This document shows, in pieces, positions 35,956-44,090 of a DNA stretch of 64,000 nt. The position numbers were made by a program, and so were the translations under genes. The notes beneath the pieces were generated by a model. It was given only the letters and a program-made list of their open reading frames with translations, was not told the origin of the DNA and did not search any database. The stretch is from Bradyrhizobium sp. AZCC 2262 (lineage in GTDB: Bacteria > Pseudomonadota > Alphaproteobacteria > Rhizobiales > Xanthobacteraceae): positions 4,154,001 through 4,218,000 of the forward strand of contig NZ_JAZHRT010000001.1 of the NCBI RefSeq assembly GCF_036924535.1. The letters are read 5' to 3'. Within the stretch, counting starts at the first letter, position 1. Each line of letters begins with the position of its first letter.

Positions 35956-37005
35956 TTAACCAACAAAGATACGTTCGACCAGCCAGTAGGTGCCGATCGC
36001 CGCCACCGCCAGCGAGGCGATGCGCGGGGTCAGCCGCGCGCCGCGACCGCGCGACAGCCACATCAGCGCCGGCAAGAAGACAGCGACGAAAATTAGCTGC
36101 CCGATTTCGACCCCCACATTGAAACCCACCAGCCCGCGCACCAGCGTCGCCCCCTTCAGGCCGAGTTCGCCAAGTACGGAGGCAAACCCGAAGCCGTGCA
36201 CAAGGCCGAAACCGAAACTCCAGATCCACCGCCTCCTGTCGGGCTCGGCCGCGAAAAGATTCTCCAGCGCGACCCAGACGATCGTAGCCGCAATCAGCGG
36301 CTCGATAATGCGGTCGGGAATCGTCACAATGCCCAGCGCCGCGACCGACAGCGTCACGCTGTGGGCCAATGTGAAGGCCGTGACGATGCGCACTACCGAC
36401 CACGCACCTCGCGCGGTGGCCAGCAGCGCGACCAGGAACAGCAGATGGTCGTAACCGGTGAGAATGTGCTCGATGCCGAGCTTGACGAAGTCGAACCAGC
36501 CCGTCGCGACGGTGCGGTCGATGTCCACAGTGACGGACCTCGATTCCTCCCCAAAGATCACCTGCCGCTCGCCGCTCGGCGTGCGAAGATTGCCGAGGGT
36601 TTGGTAGTGCTCGCCCAGAAAGGCGCGCCAATCCTCGGTGATGTCGAGACGGCCATGGGAAGAGTCGCAGGTGAAGTCGATCTCGATTGTTGCGCGGGTC
36701 TCGTTGGTGCCAGCCCCGCCAATGCGCACTCGCCCGGCCCGGCAGCGTCCGCCGTCGAGGTCCACCGTGACGCTCCTGCGCGCCGCTTCGGCCACCACTT
36801 CCGCCGCTCCACGGTCGGCATTGGCGGCGGCGGTGAGGATCTCCGCCGAGGCCGCCGGCAGTTCAGGCAAGGCGAGCGAGAGCGTGTAGAGCATCCGGCC
36901 GCCAGTGAATTCGATGCGCAATAGTCCCGTGGTGGTTACGTGCGCAAGCGCGCCGCAGCAGCCAATAAGCGTCAGCCAGAGGAGTGCCCATGGCGCGACC
37001 CTCAT
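35956..37005 (-). CDS. HupE/UreJ-family membrane protein
   Basis: The 349-residue product has a signal peptide (ALLWLTLIGCCGALAH), an extracytoplasmic domain of about 150 residues, then about six membrane helices with the family signature FVKLGIEHILTGYDHLLFLVALL and GFGFGLVHGFGFASVLGELG. HupE/UreJ proteins are linked to nickel or cobalt uptake, though this two-domain subgroup is uncharacterised. It is the fifth gene of the ABC-Gld operon, with its start two bases from the end of the DUF4340-like gene. Metal specificity is inference. Confidence 0.82.
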   Translation of the reverse strand: MRVAPWALLWLTLIGCCGALAHVTTTGLLRIEFTGGRMLYTLSLALPELPAASAEILTAAANADRGAAEVVAEAARRSVTVDLDGGRCRAGRVRIGGAGTNETRATIEIDFTCDSSHGRLDITEDWRAFLGEHYQTLGNLRTPSGERQVIFGEESRSVTVDIDRTVATGWFDFVKLGIEHILTGYDHLLFLVALLATARGAWSVVRIVTAFTLAHSVTLSVAALGIVTIPDRIIEPLIAATIVWVALENLFAAEPDRRRWIWSFGFGLVHGFGFASVLGELGLKGATLVRGLVGFNVGVEIGQLIFVAVFLPALMWLSRGRGARLTPRIASLAVAAIGTYWLVERIFVG

Positions 37006-37007
37006 CG

Positions 37008-37529
37008 TCACGGTGCGCCTCCCGCCCGCTCCCATTCTTCGACAACGAAGGCCGGCAACAGTGCGATCTCCTGGCTCCCGTCAAGCCTTGCATAGTGCGA
37101 CAGGCCCATCGGAGTGGTGCCGCCGAATGAAATCGCGAACACCGAAGTGCCGGGTCCGCTGACAATGACGCGCAGCCGGGGTGGCGCGAGACCGAACTGC
37201 GCCACGCCGACCCGAGCGACCTCCGCCTCGGTCAGGACGCGATCCGGTCCCGAGTTTCGAAGCAGCTTGAGCGCGCTATCGAGGCGCGCTTCGAAGCCTG
37301 CTGTGGCCGCGCCCTGCGTCGCGCGCCAGCCGGCTTGCGTGCGCACAAAATGCCAATGGCCGCGCGAGGCGATTACATCGACCTCCCGCACCTCCTCCGC
37401 CGGAATCGTCATCAGCCCCTTCGGAACGAAAGGCTCAAGCCCTGGACCACCGCGTCCGCCGGTAAACGCCAGTGCGGCGAGGAAACCGGTAGCGCCGAGC
37501 GCGGCGGCTGCCCAGGCCAGCCGGTTCAT
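37008..37529 (-). CDS. DUF4340-like membrane-anchored protein
   Basis: The 173-residue protein has an N-terminal anchor (LAWAAAALGATGFLAALAF), then a domain with VREVDVIASRGHWHFVRTQAGW, SALKLLRNSGPDRVLTEAEV and FGLAPPRLRVIVSG. The W-x-x-x-(R/T)-x(n)-L-x-x-L pattern is what DUF4340 proteins show, here as a single unit. It overlaps the upstream GldG-like gene (ATGA), so it is coupled. DUF4340 genes often accompany GldF/GldG ABC systems. Role unknown. Confidence 0.7.
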   Translation of the reverse strand: MNRLAWAAAALGATGFLAALAFTGGRGGPGLEPFVPKGLMTIPAEEVREVDVIASRGHWHFVRTQAGWRATQGAATAGFEARLDSALKLLRNSGPDRVLTEAEVARVGVAQFGLAPPRLRVIVSGPGTSVFAISFGGTTPMGLSHYARLDGSQEIALLPAFVVEEWERAGGAP

Positions 37530-39088
37530 CGCCGCCACCACCACATCGCGCTGCCGGCGAATGCTATGAGCCCGGGAATAAGCAGCACCGTGACCAGGAA
37601 GATGCCGCGCATCTGTTCGCCGGTGAGCGAGACCGTTGGAAGGACTTCGACGGGCGGTTTAATCGCCGGCGCTCTTTCCTCACGCGTGAGCCACGCGAGT
37701 CCGGCCAGCACGGCGTCGGAGTTGGCCAGATAGGGAAAGAAGGAATTGGAGGCGAAATCGGCATCGCCCGCGACAATCAAACGGAAGGCCGCTGCGGCCG
37801 TTCCATTCAACCGTCCCTCGGCGGCGAGCGCGATGATCTGTGGTGCGCGCGGGCCGGACTTGGCCTTTGTCTGGTCCCCCAGACGATTTGCGATGACATA
37901 GCTGTCGGCGCTGCTGGCGGCGAGTGGCGTCACTTTGACGCCCGGCGCCGGCAAGACCTCCAGCGGCCGCGCGCCGGGGTAGAACGATAGCGCCAGCCCA
38001 CGCGTGGCAGGGTGGGAACCGTAGCGCGATACGGCGATCATCTGCTCGTCGGTGAAGTAGTGCTCGGTCGGATCGACGATCACGCCGTCACGCACTGCGA
38101 TGCCGGCGCTTGCAAGCAGCGCCGCGATGCTCTCGTCGAGGGCATAGTCCGGCTCGATCAGGAACATCGCAGAACCGCCGCGTTCCAGATAGCGGCGCAG
38201 CACGTCGGTTTCGCCGGGGCTGTAGCGGGTTCGCGGGTTGGCTTCGACCATCGCCGCACAATCGTCCGGGATCGGCTGGCCGGTGGCGAAGGAAACCTTG
38301 CGGGCGACCAAGCCTAGCTTCTCGATGGCACGCCTCAGGCGGCCGAGACCATGCTGTTCCATCAGCACCAGACCGGTGCCGGAGGCATCGTGGCTATGGT
38401 TGTGGGCGCCTTCGAAATGCGTGTGGAACTCAAAATTGTCGATGTCGTATTGACCGTGACCCGACGCGAAACAGATCACCACGTCGCGTGTGCGCAGCAG
38501 CCGCAACACACCAAGCGCGATCTCGCGATCGTCGGTGGTGATTACTTCGACGCGGCGTTCGTCAAGCCGCAGCACGGCGGAATTGTAGGTTCGCACGCCC
38601 TGGCTGCTGGCCAACGCCGGATTCTGATCGGCGTCGATCAACCGCACGCGAAAATTCCCGTTCAGCCGCTCGAGCTGCCGCAGCATGGCGCCTAGCGCGC
38701 GAGCGGCCTCATTCTGCTTCTGGTAGAAATAGACCACCTCGACGCGTTCGCTGAGCCTGCGCACAACCTCGCGCGCCTCCGCCGACGGCGTGAAGGCCTT
38801 TTCGTGAGTGAGATCGAGATGCGCGTCGTGGCGAAACAGCGCCACATTGGCGAGGATCGTGACCGCCACGGCGGCGGTGACGACAAGCGTGGCAGAGGCA
38901 ATGCGGCTGGCGAAGGCAAGCCGCGCCGGCACCTTCAGCCCGGCCGCAAACAGCGCCGCCAGCGCGAAAACTACTCCGGCAAACCAGCCCAGATTGATCC
39001 AGTCGAGCGATTGCAGCGGCTCGAGCAGATTGTGAAGAAAGCTCGTGTCCTCGGCCGGCAGGTCGTTCGAACCTTGCTGGTCGCTCAT
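37526..39088 (-). CDS. GldG-like ABC-associated membrane protein with His-rich loop
   Basis: The 520-residue product has two N-terminal membrane helices (about residues 32-52 and 64-85), a large extracytoplasmic domain, and a C-terminal helix (GIFLVTVLLIPGLIAFAGSAMWWWRR). LTHEKAFTPSAEAREVVRRL, VYFYQKQNEAARALGAMLRQ and CFASGHGQYDI match the GldG/ABC_transp_aux type. Residues 222-234 (HTHFEGAHNHSHD) are strikingly His-rich. It overlaps the permease gene upstream and the DUF4340-like gene downstream. Confidence 0.82.
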   Translation of the reverse strand: MSDQQGSNDLPAEDTSFLHNLLEPLQSLDWINLGWFAGVVFALAALFAAGLKVPARLAFASRIASATLVVTAAVAVTILANVALFRHDAHLDLTHEKAFTPSAEAREVVRRLSERVEVVYFYQKQNEAARALGAMLRQLERLNGNFRVRLIDADQNPALASSQGVRTYNSAVLRLDERRVEVITTDDREIALGVLRLLRTRDVVICFASGHGQYDIDNFEFHTHFEGAHNHSHDASGTGLVLMEQHGLGRLRRAIEKLGLVARKVSFATGQPIPDDCAAMVEANPRTRYSPGETDVLRRYLERGGSAMFLIEPDYALDESIAALLASAGIAVRDGVIVDPTEHYFTDEQMIAVSRYGSHPATRGLALSFYPGARPLEVLPAPGVKVTPLAASSADSYVIANRLGDQTKAKSGPRAPQIIALAAEGRLNGTAAAAFRLIVAGDADFASNSFFPYLANSDAVLAGLAWLTREERAPAIKPPVEVLPTVSLTGEQMRGIFLVTVLLIPGLIAFAGSAMWWWRR

Positions 39089-39786
39089 CGCTGCGCAAGC
39101 CCCCAGGTGGTGAGGAAAAGCGCAAGCATGCTCGCGGTAACGAAGTAGCCGATGTCCGACAGGAACACCGAGCCGCTGACCATCGGTTTGAAGTGGCCGA
39201 TCAAGGAGAGGTTGATGGCAAAGCTGTCAAACGGCGGCGGCAACAGATAGGACACCGAATCGGCGAACCAGAGCATCAGGAATGCACCGATCGACAACGC
39301 CGCGGCGACGACCTGGCTCTCGGTGATGCTCGACATCAAGAGGCCGACGGCGACTAGCAGCGAGGCGTGGAGCGCGAGCGCCAGATAGCCGGCATAGATC
39401 GGTCCCCAATCCGGTTCGCCGTAGCGGCCGAGGATCGCGGCGTAAATGAGCGTCAGCGCGAAAATCCCAAGCACAAGCGTCAGCGTGGCGGCATATTTCG
39501 CCAGCACGACCGAGAGTTCGCGAACCGGCGCGGTAAGCAGCAATTCCAGCGTTTCCGACCGCCGCTCTTCGGCGAAGGTACGCATTGTCAGCACGGGGAC
39601 CAGCAGGATCGACAGCACATACATCTGGTGAAAGATGTATTGGAGGTTCGCTACCTTGGTGACGAACAGCGTCAGGCTGAACGTATAGCCCAGCACGAGC
39701 AGGAACACGGCCGCAACGGTATATCCGATCGGCGACGTCAGCGTCGCGTTCAGCTCCTTGGTGAAGAGGATGCGCAGCGCTCTCAT
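39085..39786 (-). CDS. ABC transporter permease (GldF/ABC-2 type)
   Basis: A 233-residue polytopic protein with about six helices. The N-terminal amphipathic start RALRILFTKELNATLTSPIGYTVAAVFLLVLGYTF is typical of ABC-2 permeases related to GldF and NosY; RTFAEERRSETLELLLTAPV is the cytoplasmic coupling segment. It overlaps both neighbours by four bases. With the ATPase and the GldG-like protein it forms a complete Gld-type transporter of unknown substrate. Confidence 0.87.
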   Translation of the reverse strand: MRALRILFTKELNATLTSPIGYTVAAVFLLVLGYTFSLTLFVTKVANLQYIFHQMYVLSILLVPVLTMRTFAEERRSETLELLLTAPVRELSVVLAKYAATLTLVLGIFALTLIYAAILGRYGEPDWGPIYAGYLALALHASLLVAVGLLMSSITESQVVAAALSIGAFLMLWFADSVSYLLPPPFDSFAINLSLIGHFKPMVSGSVFLSDIGYFVTASMLALFLTTWGLAQR

Positions 39787-40538
39787 GTTAGCGACAAAAA
39801 CCAGCTTTCAAGGTCCGGGGTGTCCGCGATCGCCCGGACCCCCAGCAATCGGCCACCGAGCATCACCGCTACCCGGTCTGAGGTCTTCTCCACCTCGCTC
39901 AGGATATGCGAACTCATGAGCACCGTATGGCGTCCGGCCAACGAGCGGATCAGCTCTCTCATTTCGATGATCTGGCGGGGATCAAGCCCGTTGGTCGGCT
40001 CATCGAGGATGAGGATCTCGGGATCGTGGATCAGGGCCTGGGCAAGCGCTGCCCGCTGGCGATAACCGCGTGACAGGGCCCTGGTCGGCTTGTCCACGAC
40101 AGCGCCCAATGCGAGCCGGTCGACCACCCGCTCCACGGCGGCGGCGACCGCCCGTTCGGGCAGCCCGCGAAGCCGGGCCATGAATGCGAGGAATTCGCCG
40201 ACGCGCATCTGGCGATAGAGAGGTGCCGATTCCGGCACATAGCCGATACGTCGTCGCACCTCGAGCGAATCGCGGATCGTATCGAGGCCTGCTACCGTGA
40301 GCCGCCCGGCGGAAGGCAACAGGTAGCCCGCAAGCAGCCGCATGAAGGTGGTTTTGCCGGAGCCGTTCGGTCCCAACAGGCCGAACACCTCGCCGTGGCG
40401 GATGTCAAGCGTCAGCCGGTCAAGTGCCGTGACCGAGCCGTAGCGTTTGCTTACGCCGAGCGCCGAAATAGCAGGAATATCCGTCGCTCGGGTTGGCGCA
40501 TCATCCCGCAGCGCCGCGTCGATTGACGAGATGGTCAT
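39783..40538 (-). CDS. ABC transporter ATP-binding protein (GldA-like)
   Basis: A 251-residue ATPase with Walker A GPNGSGKTT, signature LSRGYRQRAALAQAL, Walker B EILILDEPTNGLDP, and the H-loop in HTVLMSSHILSEVEKTSDR. It belongs to the ABC-2 drug/antibiotic/gliding branch. First gene of the five-gene operon; its promoter lies in the 121-base gap to the MBL gene, which is also on the minus strand. Energises the adjacent permease. Confidence 0.9.
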   Translation of the reverse strand: MTISSIDAALRDDAPTRATDIPAISALGVSKRYGSVTALDRLTLDIRHGEVFGLLGPNGSGKTTFMRLLAGYLLPSAGRLTVAGLDTIRDSLEVRRRIGYVPESAPLYRQMRVGEFLAFMARLRGLPERAVAAAVERVVDRLALGAVVDKPTRALSRGYRQRAALAQALIHDPEILILDEPTNGLDPRQIIEMRELIRSLAGRHTVLMSSHILSEVEKTSDRVAVMLGGRLLGVRAIADTPDLESWFLSLT

Positions 40539-40659
40539 GCAGCGTCCCGAAAGAGCAGCGCCTGCCCAGCGGACAAGCTTGCTGCCGCGTCGCTTCGGCG
40601 GGCTGGCCTGGAATCTGGCGCGGGCACTCCGCCTGGCACAGCCCGCGCCGGTTCAGCTT

Positions 40660-41523
40660 TCAATCGTAGAATTCGGGCGCTTTCTTCGTCGCCTTGAATA
40701 TCTCCGGATCGTGCCCGTAGAAAATCTGCGCGTTATTGGCGTCACGCATCAGCCGAATGCGCTGATAGCTGCGATAGGCGTCGCCCGGACTCTGCGTGCC
40801 CGGGATCGGCGGGATCAGGTTCTTGTCGAGGTTTTCCTTGAGATAGACAACGTCGCTGGTGAGGATCACCGAGCCGGTCTTGGGCAGCTTCACGATCGCG
40901 AACTGGCTGCCGGGGGTGTGACCGGGACCACGCATGATGCGCATGGAGCCGTCGTCGAACAGGTCCAAATCGCCGTTGAGACGGATGACGTTCATCTTCT
41001 TGGTGTCGGCGAAATCGCCCGGAATGTAATAGACGGAGAAGCCGACATCCGGCCACCAGGCAGCCTTCAGTTCGTCGTCCTGGACGACGAGGGTCGAATT
41101 CGGAAACTGACCAACGTTACCGCCGTGATCGAGATGCAAGTGACCGGCCACCACGTATTTGATGTCGTCGGTCTTGAGACCGATCTTGGCAAGCTGCGCC
41201 GGAATTGCGTCGTCCTTCGTCATCTTGAGGCCGAAGCCCTTGGCGAGCGGTCCCCACCATCCCTCGGGATCGGTTATCGTCTTGTCGTTGTTTCCGGTAT
41301 CGAAAATGACATTGCCCTTGGGATGCTTGAGCACATAGAAGCTCACCGGTGCCCAGTCGATATTGCCTTGGCCACCCATCTGCAGGGCCGCCTTCGGGAA
41401 GCCGCCCAACGAGCCGGATGTGAAGACGTAAAGTTTCGGGCCATCCTGTGCGGGGGCCGGCGCGGCAACCGCCGCAAGGCCGAGCGCGATAGCTAGACTC
41501 AGGGCAACATGCTTCATCGTCAT
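40660..41523 (-). CDS. Exported MBL-fold lactonase-like protein
   Basis: A 287-residue protein with an N-terminal signal peptide (MKHVALSLAIALGLAAVAAPAPAQ is within the first 26 residues). The metallo-beta-lactamase core has NVIFDTGNNDK, the zinc motif GHLHLDHGGNVG, RGPGHTPGSQ and ILTSDVVY, and ends with a FYGHDPE His. The family name used for such proteins is N-acyl-homoserine lactonase family, but periplasmic location and sequence alone do not prove that activity. GGAGG precedes ATG 41523 by 7 bases. Its promoter is apparently separate from the ABC operon downstream. Confidence 0.82.
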   Translation of the reverse strand: MTMKHVALSLAIALGLAAVAAPAPAQDGPKLYVFTSGSLGGFPKAALQMGGQGNIDWAPVSFYVLKHPKGNVIFDTGNNDKTITDPEGWWGPLAKGFGLKMTKDDAIPAQLAKIGLKTDDIKYVVAGHLHLDHGGNVGQFPNSTLVVQDDELKAAWWPDVGFSVYYIPGDFADTKKMNVIRLNGDLDLFDDGSMRIMRGPGHTPGSQFAIVKLPKTGSVILTSDVVYLKENLDKNLIPPIPGTQSPGDAYRSYQRIRLMRDANNAQIFYGHDPEIFKATKKAPEFYD

Positions 41524-41673
41524 AGCGTGTCCTCCTTTGCCTTCGTTTTACGGGCTGTCTGTGCAGCCACTATGCGTCGCCCCGACGCGGTCGAGGCCAG
41601 CCACCTGAGAATAGATTGGGCCTCACCAAAAGCAAGTTGGGAATGCCATCTGAAAATAGGCCACTCCCGGTCA

Positions 41674-41754
41674 ACCCCACTTTTGCCGGCCTTTTTCTTG
41701 GCCTTCGGCCCCTCCGCCTGACTGCGATAGGCCTTTGCCATACTCAAAACCCTG
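41674..41754 (-). pseudogene. C-terminal remnant of a small helical protein
   Basis: The minus frame encodes LSMAKAYRSQAEGPKAKKKA followed by GKSG, closely matching the C-terminal half of the broken gene at 42055-42228 (LSMAHAYRSQA...LKAKKK). The N-terminal half is not recognisable upstream, and the frame runs on past the family's normal end. I read it as a decayed, inverted copy. Confidence 0.55.
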
Positions 41755-41929
41755 GGCGACCTCGGCGTCTGAGGCGGACCGCGCCATCCCGCCGACATAA
41801 TCGGCAACCGGTGAAGGCGGGAAGCATTGAGTGCACGGGTGGGAGTGGAGCCGAAACGAGCCACCCCGGGGGTAAGTTGCGGCCGTCCTCAGGGAGCGCG
41901 GCCTAATGGCAGGATCGGCACGCGGCCAG

Positions 41930-41954
41930 AACCATCATCGTCGTCAAGCGTTCC
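41930..41954 (-). promoter_or_regulatory. EcfG-like promoter, leftward
   Basis: Minus-strand GGAAC (41954-41950), 16-base spacer, GGTT (41933-41930). This matches the general-stress sigma EcfG pattern GGAAC-N16/17-(C)GTT except for the first base of the -10. It points toward the inverted remnant at 41674-41754. Confidence 0.4.
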
Positions 41955-42054
41955 CGTTACATTGGCTACGATTGTTGCTTGCTTCGGGGGTGTTGACCCC
42001 CGGCGCTCTACCGTCCCGCTTTCATGCGGCGTCGCTTCTCTACCGAGGTGGACG

Positions 42055-42228
42055 ATGGTGAAGGAAACCAAGTTCTTCCGTAAGCAGGCCGACAAGGCTG
42101 AGCGCATGGCGCGATCCAGCCACCGACGTCGAAATCTCGGAACGATACCTGAGTATGGCGCATGCCTATCGCAGTCAGGCTAGGGTTTTGAAGGCCAAGA
42201 AAAAAAGGCTGAAAAGAAACTGCGCTAA
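42055..42228 (+). pseudogene. Small helical protein gene with two compensating frameshifts
   Basis: GAGG precedes ATG 42055, and the frame begins MVKETKFFRKQADKAERMAR. After codon 21 the family sequence continues in the +1 frame (ATDVEISERYLSMAHAYRSQ, then VLKAKKK). It returns to the first frame in the A-run near 42210 with AEKKLR and TAA at 42226-42228. Read straight, it stops early at 42181-42183. The net length is a multiple of three, so either two indels or two sequencing errors are present. Confidence 0.65.
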
Positions 42229-42249
42229 CGGCCTCGTGTCGGTTTCCTT

Positions 42250-42274
42250 GGAACCCTCACCTTCCGGCTAGGTT
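42250..42274 (+). promoter_or_regulatory. EcfG-like promoter before the PepSY gene
   Basis: GGAAC (42250-42254), 16-base spacer, GGTT (42271-42274). It places a start near 42281, about 20 bases before the ATG and just ahead of the GGGGAGG ribosome site. This suggests general-stress control of the small periplasmic protein. Confidence 0.45.
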
Positions 42275-42302
42275 GGTCGTTGTACGTAAGGGGAGGTTCG
42301 CC

Positions 42303-42566
42303 ATGAAAAAACTAGCGTCTGTCGCTTTCGCCGTGGCCCTTTCAGCGGGTTCGCTTAGCCTGGCAAGGGCCGATCAGCCGGGGCCGGACTGGATGCCCGC
42401 GCAGCAAGTCATCGAGCAGGTTCTCAGGTCGGGCTATACGCAAGTCACCGAACTTAAAGCCGACGATGGCCGATGGGAAGGTGAAGGTATCAAAAACGGG
42501 CAGAAGATGGACTTCCATGCCGATCCCAAGACGGGTGTAATTACCTTCGAAAAGCTCGATGACTAA
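42303..42566 (+). CDS. PepSY-like small periplasmic protein
   Basis: The 87-residue product has a signal peptide (MKKLASVAFAVALSAGSLSL, cleavage near ARA|DQ). A single PepSY-type fold follows: MPAQQVIEQVLRSGYTQVTELKADDGRWEGEGIKNGQK, then MDFHADPKTGVITFEK. Such proteins are thought to inhibit or modulate peptidases or sense the envelope; none is shown here. GGGGAGG is 6 bases before the ATG. An EcfG-like promoter lies upstream. Confidence 0.85.
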   Translation: MKKLASVAFAVALSAGSLSLARADQPGPDWMPAQQVIEQVLRSGYTQVTELKADDGRWEGEGIKNGQKMDFHADPKTGVITFEKLDD

Positions 42567-42675
42567 GCGCGCAGGTAGAAAAGCCGTCTCAGTCGAAGTC
42601 GGATAAATCCGACTTCGATCGGGAGAGGTGAAGTGAGCGCTTTGCCTGACAGGCAAGCCGGTGTTATGCGGGGTC

Positions 42676-43158
42676 ATGCCCGCCCCCATCCTCCCCCTGA
42701 TCGATGCCGTCACGCACTGGCCCGAGCGCGGAGCCCTGATTGGCCTCGATCTCGGCACCAAGACCATCGGCGTGGCCGTATCCGATCCGGACCGCCGGCT
42801 AGCGACCGGCGTCGAGACCATCCAGCGCAAGGCCTTCAAGGCCGACGCCGCGCGGCTGTTGGCGATATCGGGCGAGCGCAACGTGGTCGGCTTCGTGCTG
42901 GGTCTTCCCATCAACATGGACGGCAGCGAGGGCCCGCGCGCGCAATCGACCCGCGCCTTTGCCCGCAATTTCTCCAACCTCACCGGCCTTGCCATCGCGC
43001 TGTGGGACGAGCGGCTGTCGACGGCGGCCGTCGAGCGCGAACTGATCGGCATGGACGTCAGCCGCGCCCGCCGCGCCGAGGTGATCGACGAACATGCCGC
43101 TATCTTCATCCTGCAGGGCGCGCTGGACCGGCTGACGAAGCTGCGCGGGGACGCCTAG
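42676..43158 (+). CDS. ruvX: Putative pre-16S rRNA nuclease YqgF/RuvX
   Basis: A 160-residue RNase H-like protein. It has LIGLDLGTKTIGVAVSDPDRRLA (first catalytic Asp), VVGFVLGLPINMDGSEGPRAQ, LWDERLSTAAVER (Glu) and the C-terminal RRAEVIDEHAAIFILQG (Asp). YqgF is implicated in 16S rRNA 5'-end maturation and earlier in Holliday junction resolution. ATG 42676 fits the family better than the GTG 15 bases upstream. The AEC transporter gene follows after two bases. Confidence 0.92.
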   Translation: MPAPILPLIDAVTHWPERGALIGLDLGTKTIGVAVSDPDRRLATGVETIQRKAFKADAARLLAISGERNVVGFVLGLPINMDGSEGPRAQSTRAFARNFSNLTGLAIALWDERLSTAAVERELIGMDVSRARRAEVIDEHAAIFILQGALDRLTKLRGDA

Positions 43159-43160
43159 GG

Positions 43161-44090
43161 ATGGCGATCGTCATTGCGGCGCTGCTGCCGGTATTTTTGC
43201 TGATCGTGCTCGGCTTCATCCTGAAGCGGACGCTGATACAGCCCGAGGCGCAGTGGCATGGGCTGGAGCGGCTGACTTACTACGTGCTGCTTCCGGTGCT
43301 GCTGATCCAGACGCTGGTGAAGGCCGACTTCACCAGCGTGCCGGTTACCGGCGTCGGCGGCGCGCTGCTGCTGTCGGCACTCGCGATGTCGCTGCTGTGT
43401 CTTGCGCTGCGTCCGCTGCTCGCCCGCGTCGCAATCGACGGTCCCGCCTTTACCTCGATCTTCCAGGGCGCGACACGCTGGCAGACCTATGTGGCGCTCT
43501 CCGTCTCCGGCAGTCTGTTCGGCAACCTCGGGCTGGCGCTGGCGTCGGTCGCGATGGTCGCCATCGTTCCGCTGGTCAACGTGTTCAGTGTCGCGGTGCT
43601 TGCCCGTTACGCCTCGCCGGAAAAGCGCTCGGCCGGTTCAATCATCGTGACCGTGGCGAGCAATCCGCTGATCTGGGCCTGTGCGGTCGGGCTGGCGCTC
43701 AACGTCACGCACATTCCGCTGCCCAAACTCTGGCACGAGGTGGCGGACGCGCTCGGCCGCTCCTCGCTCGCCATCGGCCTGATGGTGACCGGCGCCGGGC
43801 TGCATCTCGAAGGCCTGCTCAGGCCGAGCCTCGCCGCCGGCGTCGCGGTGTTCCTCAAGCTGGTGCTGATGCCGGTAATCGCGGTCGCGCTGGCATCGAA
43901 ATTTGGACTTGCCGATTCCAACCTCGCCGTCGTGGCGGTCTGTTCGGCGGTGCCCGCGGCGTCAAGCGCCTATGTGCTGGCGCGGCAAATGGGCGGCGAC
44001 GCGCCGCTGCTGGCGCAGATCATCACGCTGCAGACGATTTTGGCCGCAATCACGATGCCGATCGCGATTGCACTCGCTGCGATGTGCTAG
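43161..44090 (+). CDS. AEC-family (auxin efflux carrier-like) permease
   Basis: A 309-residue protein with about ten helices. MAIVIAALLPVFLLIVLGFILKR starts the first helix pair; LERLTYYVLLPVLLIQTL, FQGATRWQTYVALSVSGSLFG and PLLAQIITLQTILAAITMPIAIAL are AEC features. Bacterial members move small organic acids such as malate or malonate; the substrate here is unknown. It begins two bases after ruvX and overlaps the convergent CPBP gene by 4 bases. Confidence 0.88.
   Translation: MAIVIAALLPVFLLIVLGFILKRTLIQPEAQWHGLERLTYYVLLPVLLIQTLVKADFTSVPVTGVGGALLLSALAMSLLCLALRPLLARVAIDGPAFTSIFQGATRWQTYVALSVSGSLFGNLGLALASVAMVAIVPLVNVFSVAVLARYASPEKRSAGSIIVTVASNPLIWACAVGLALNVTHIPLPKLWHEVADALGRSSLAIGLMVTGAGLHLEGLLRPSLAAGVAVFLKLVLMPVIAVALASKFGLADSNLAVVAVCSAVPAASSAYVLARQMGGDAPLLAQIITLQTILAAITMPIAIALAAMC

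Larger units (their letters stand above)
41524..42302. other. Intergenic region with two small-gene remnants and EcfG-like promoters
   Basis: Besides the two pseudogenes and promoter-like sites listed separately, no other frame here is supported. The region appears to be a scrap zone for members of one short protein family in both orientations. Confidence 0.5.
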
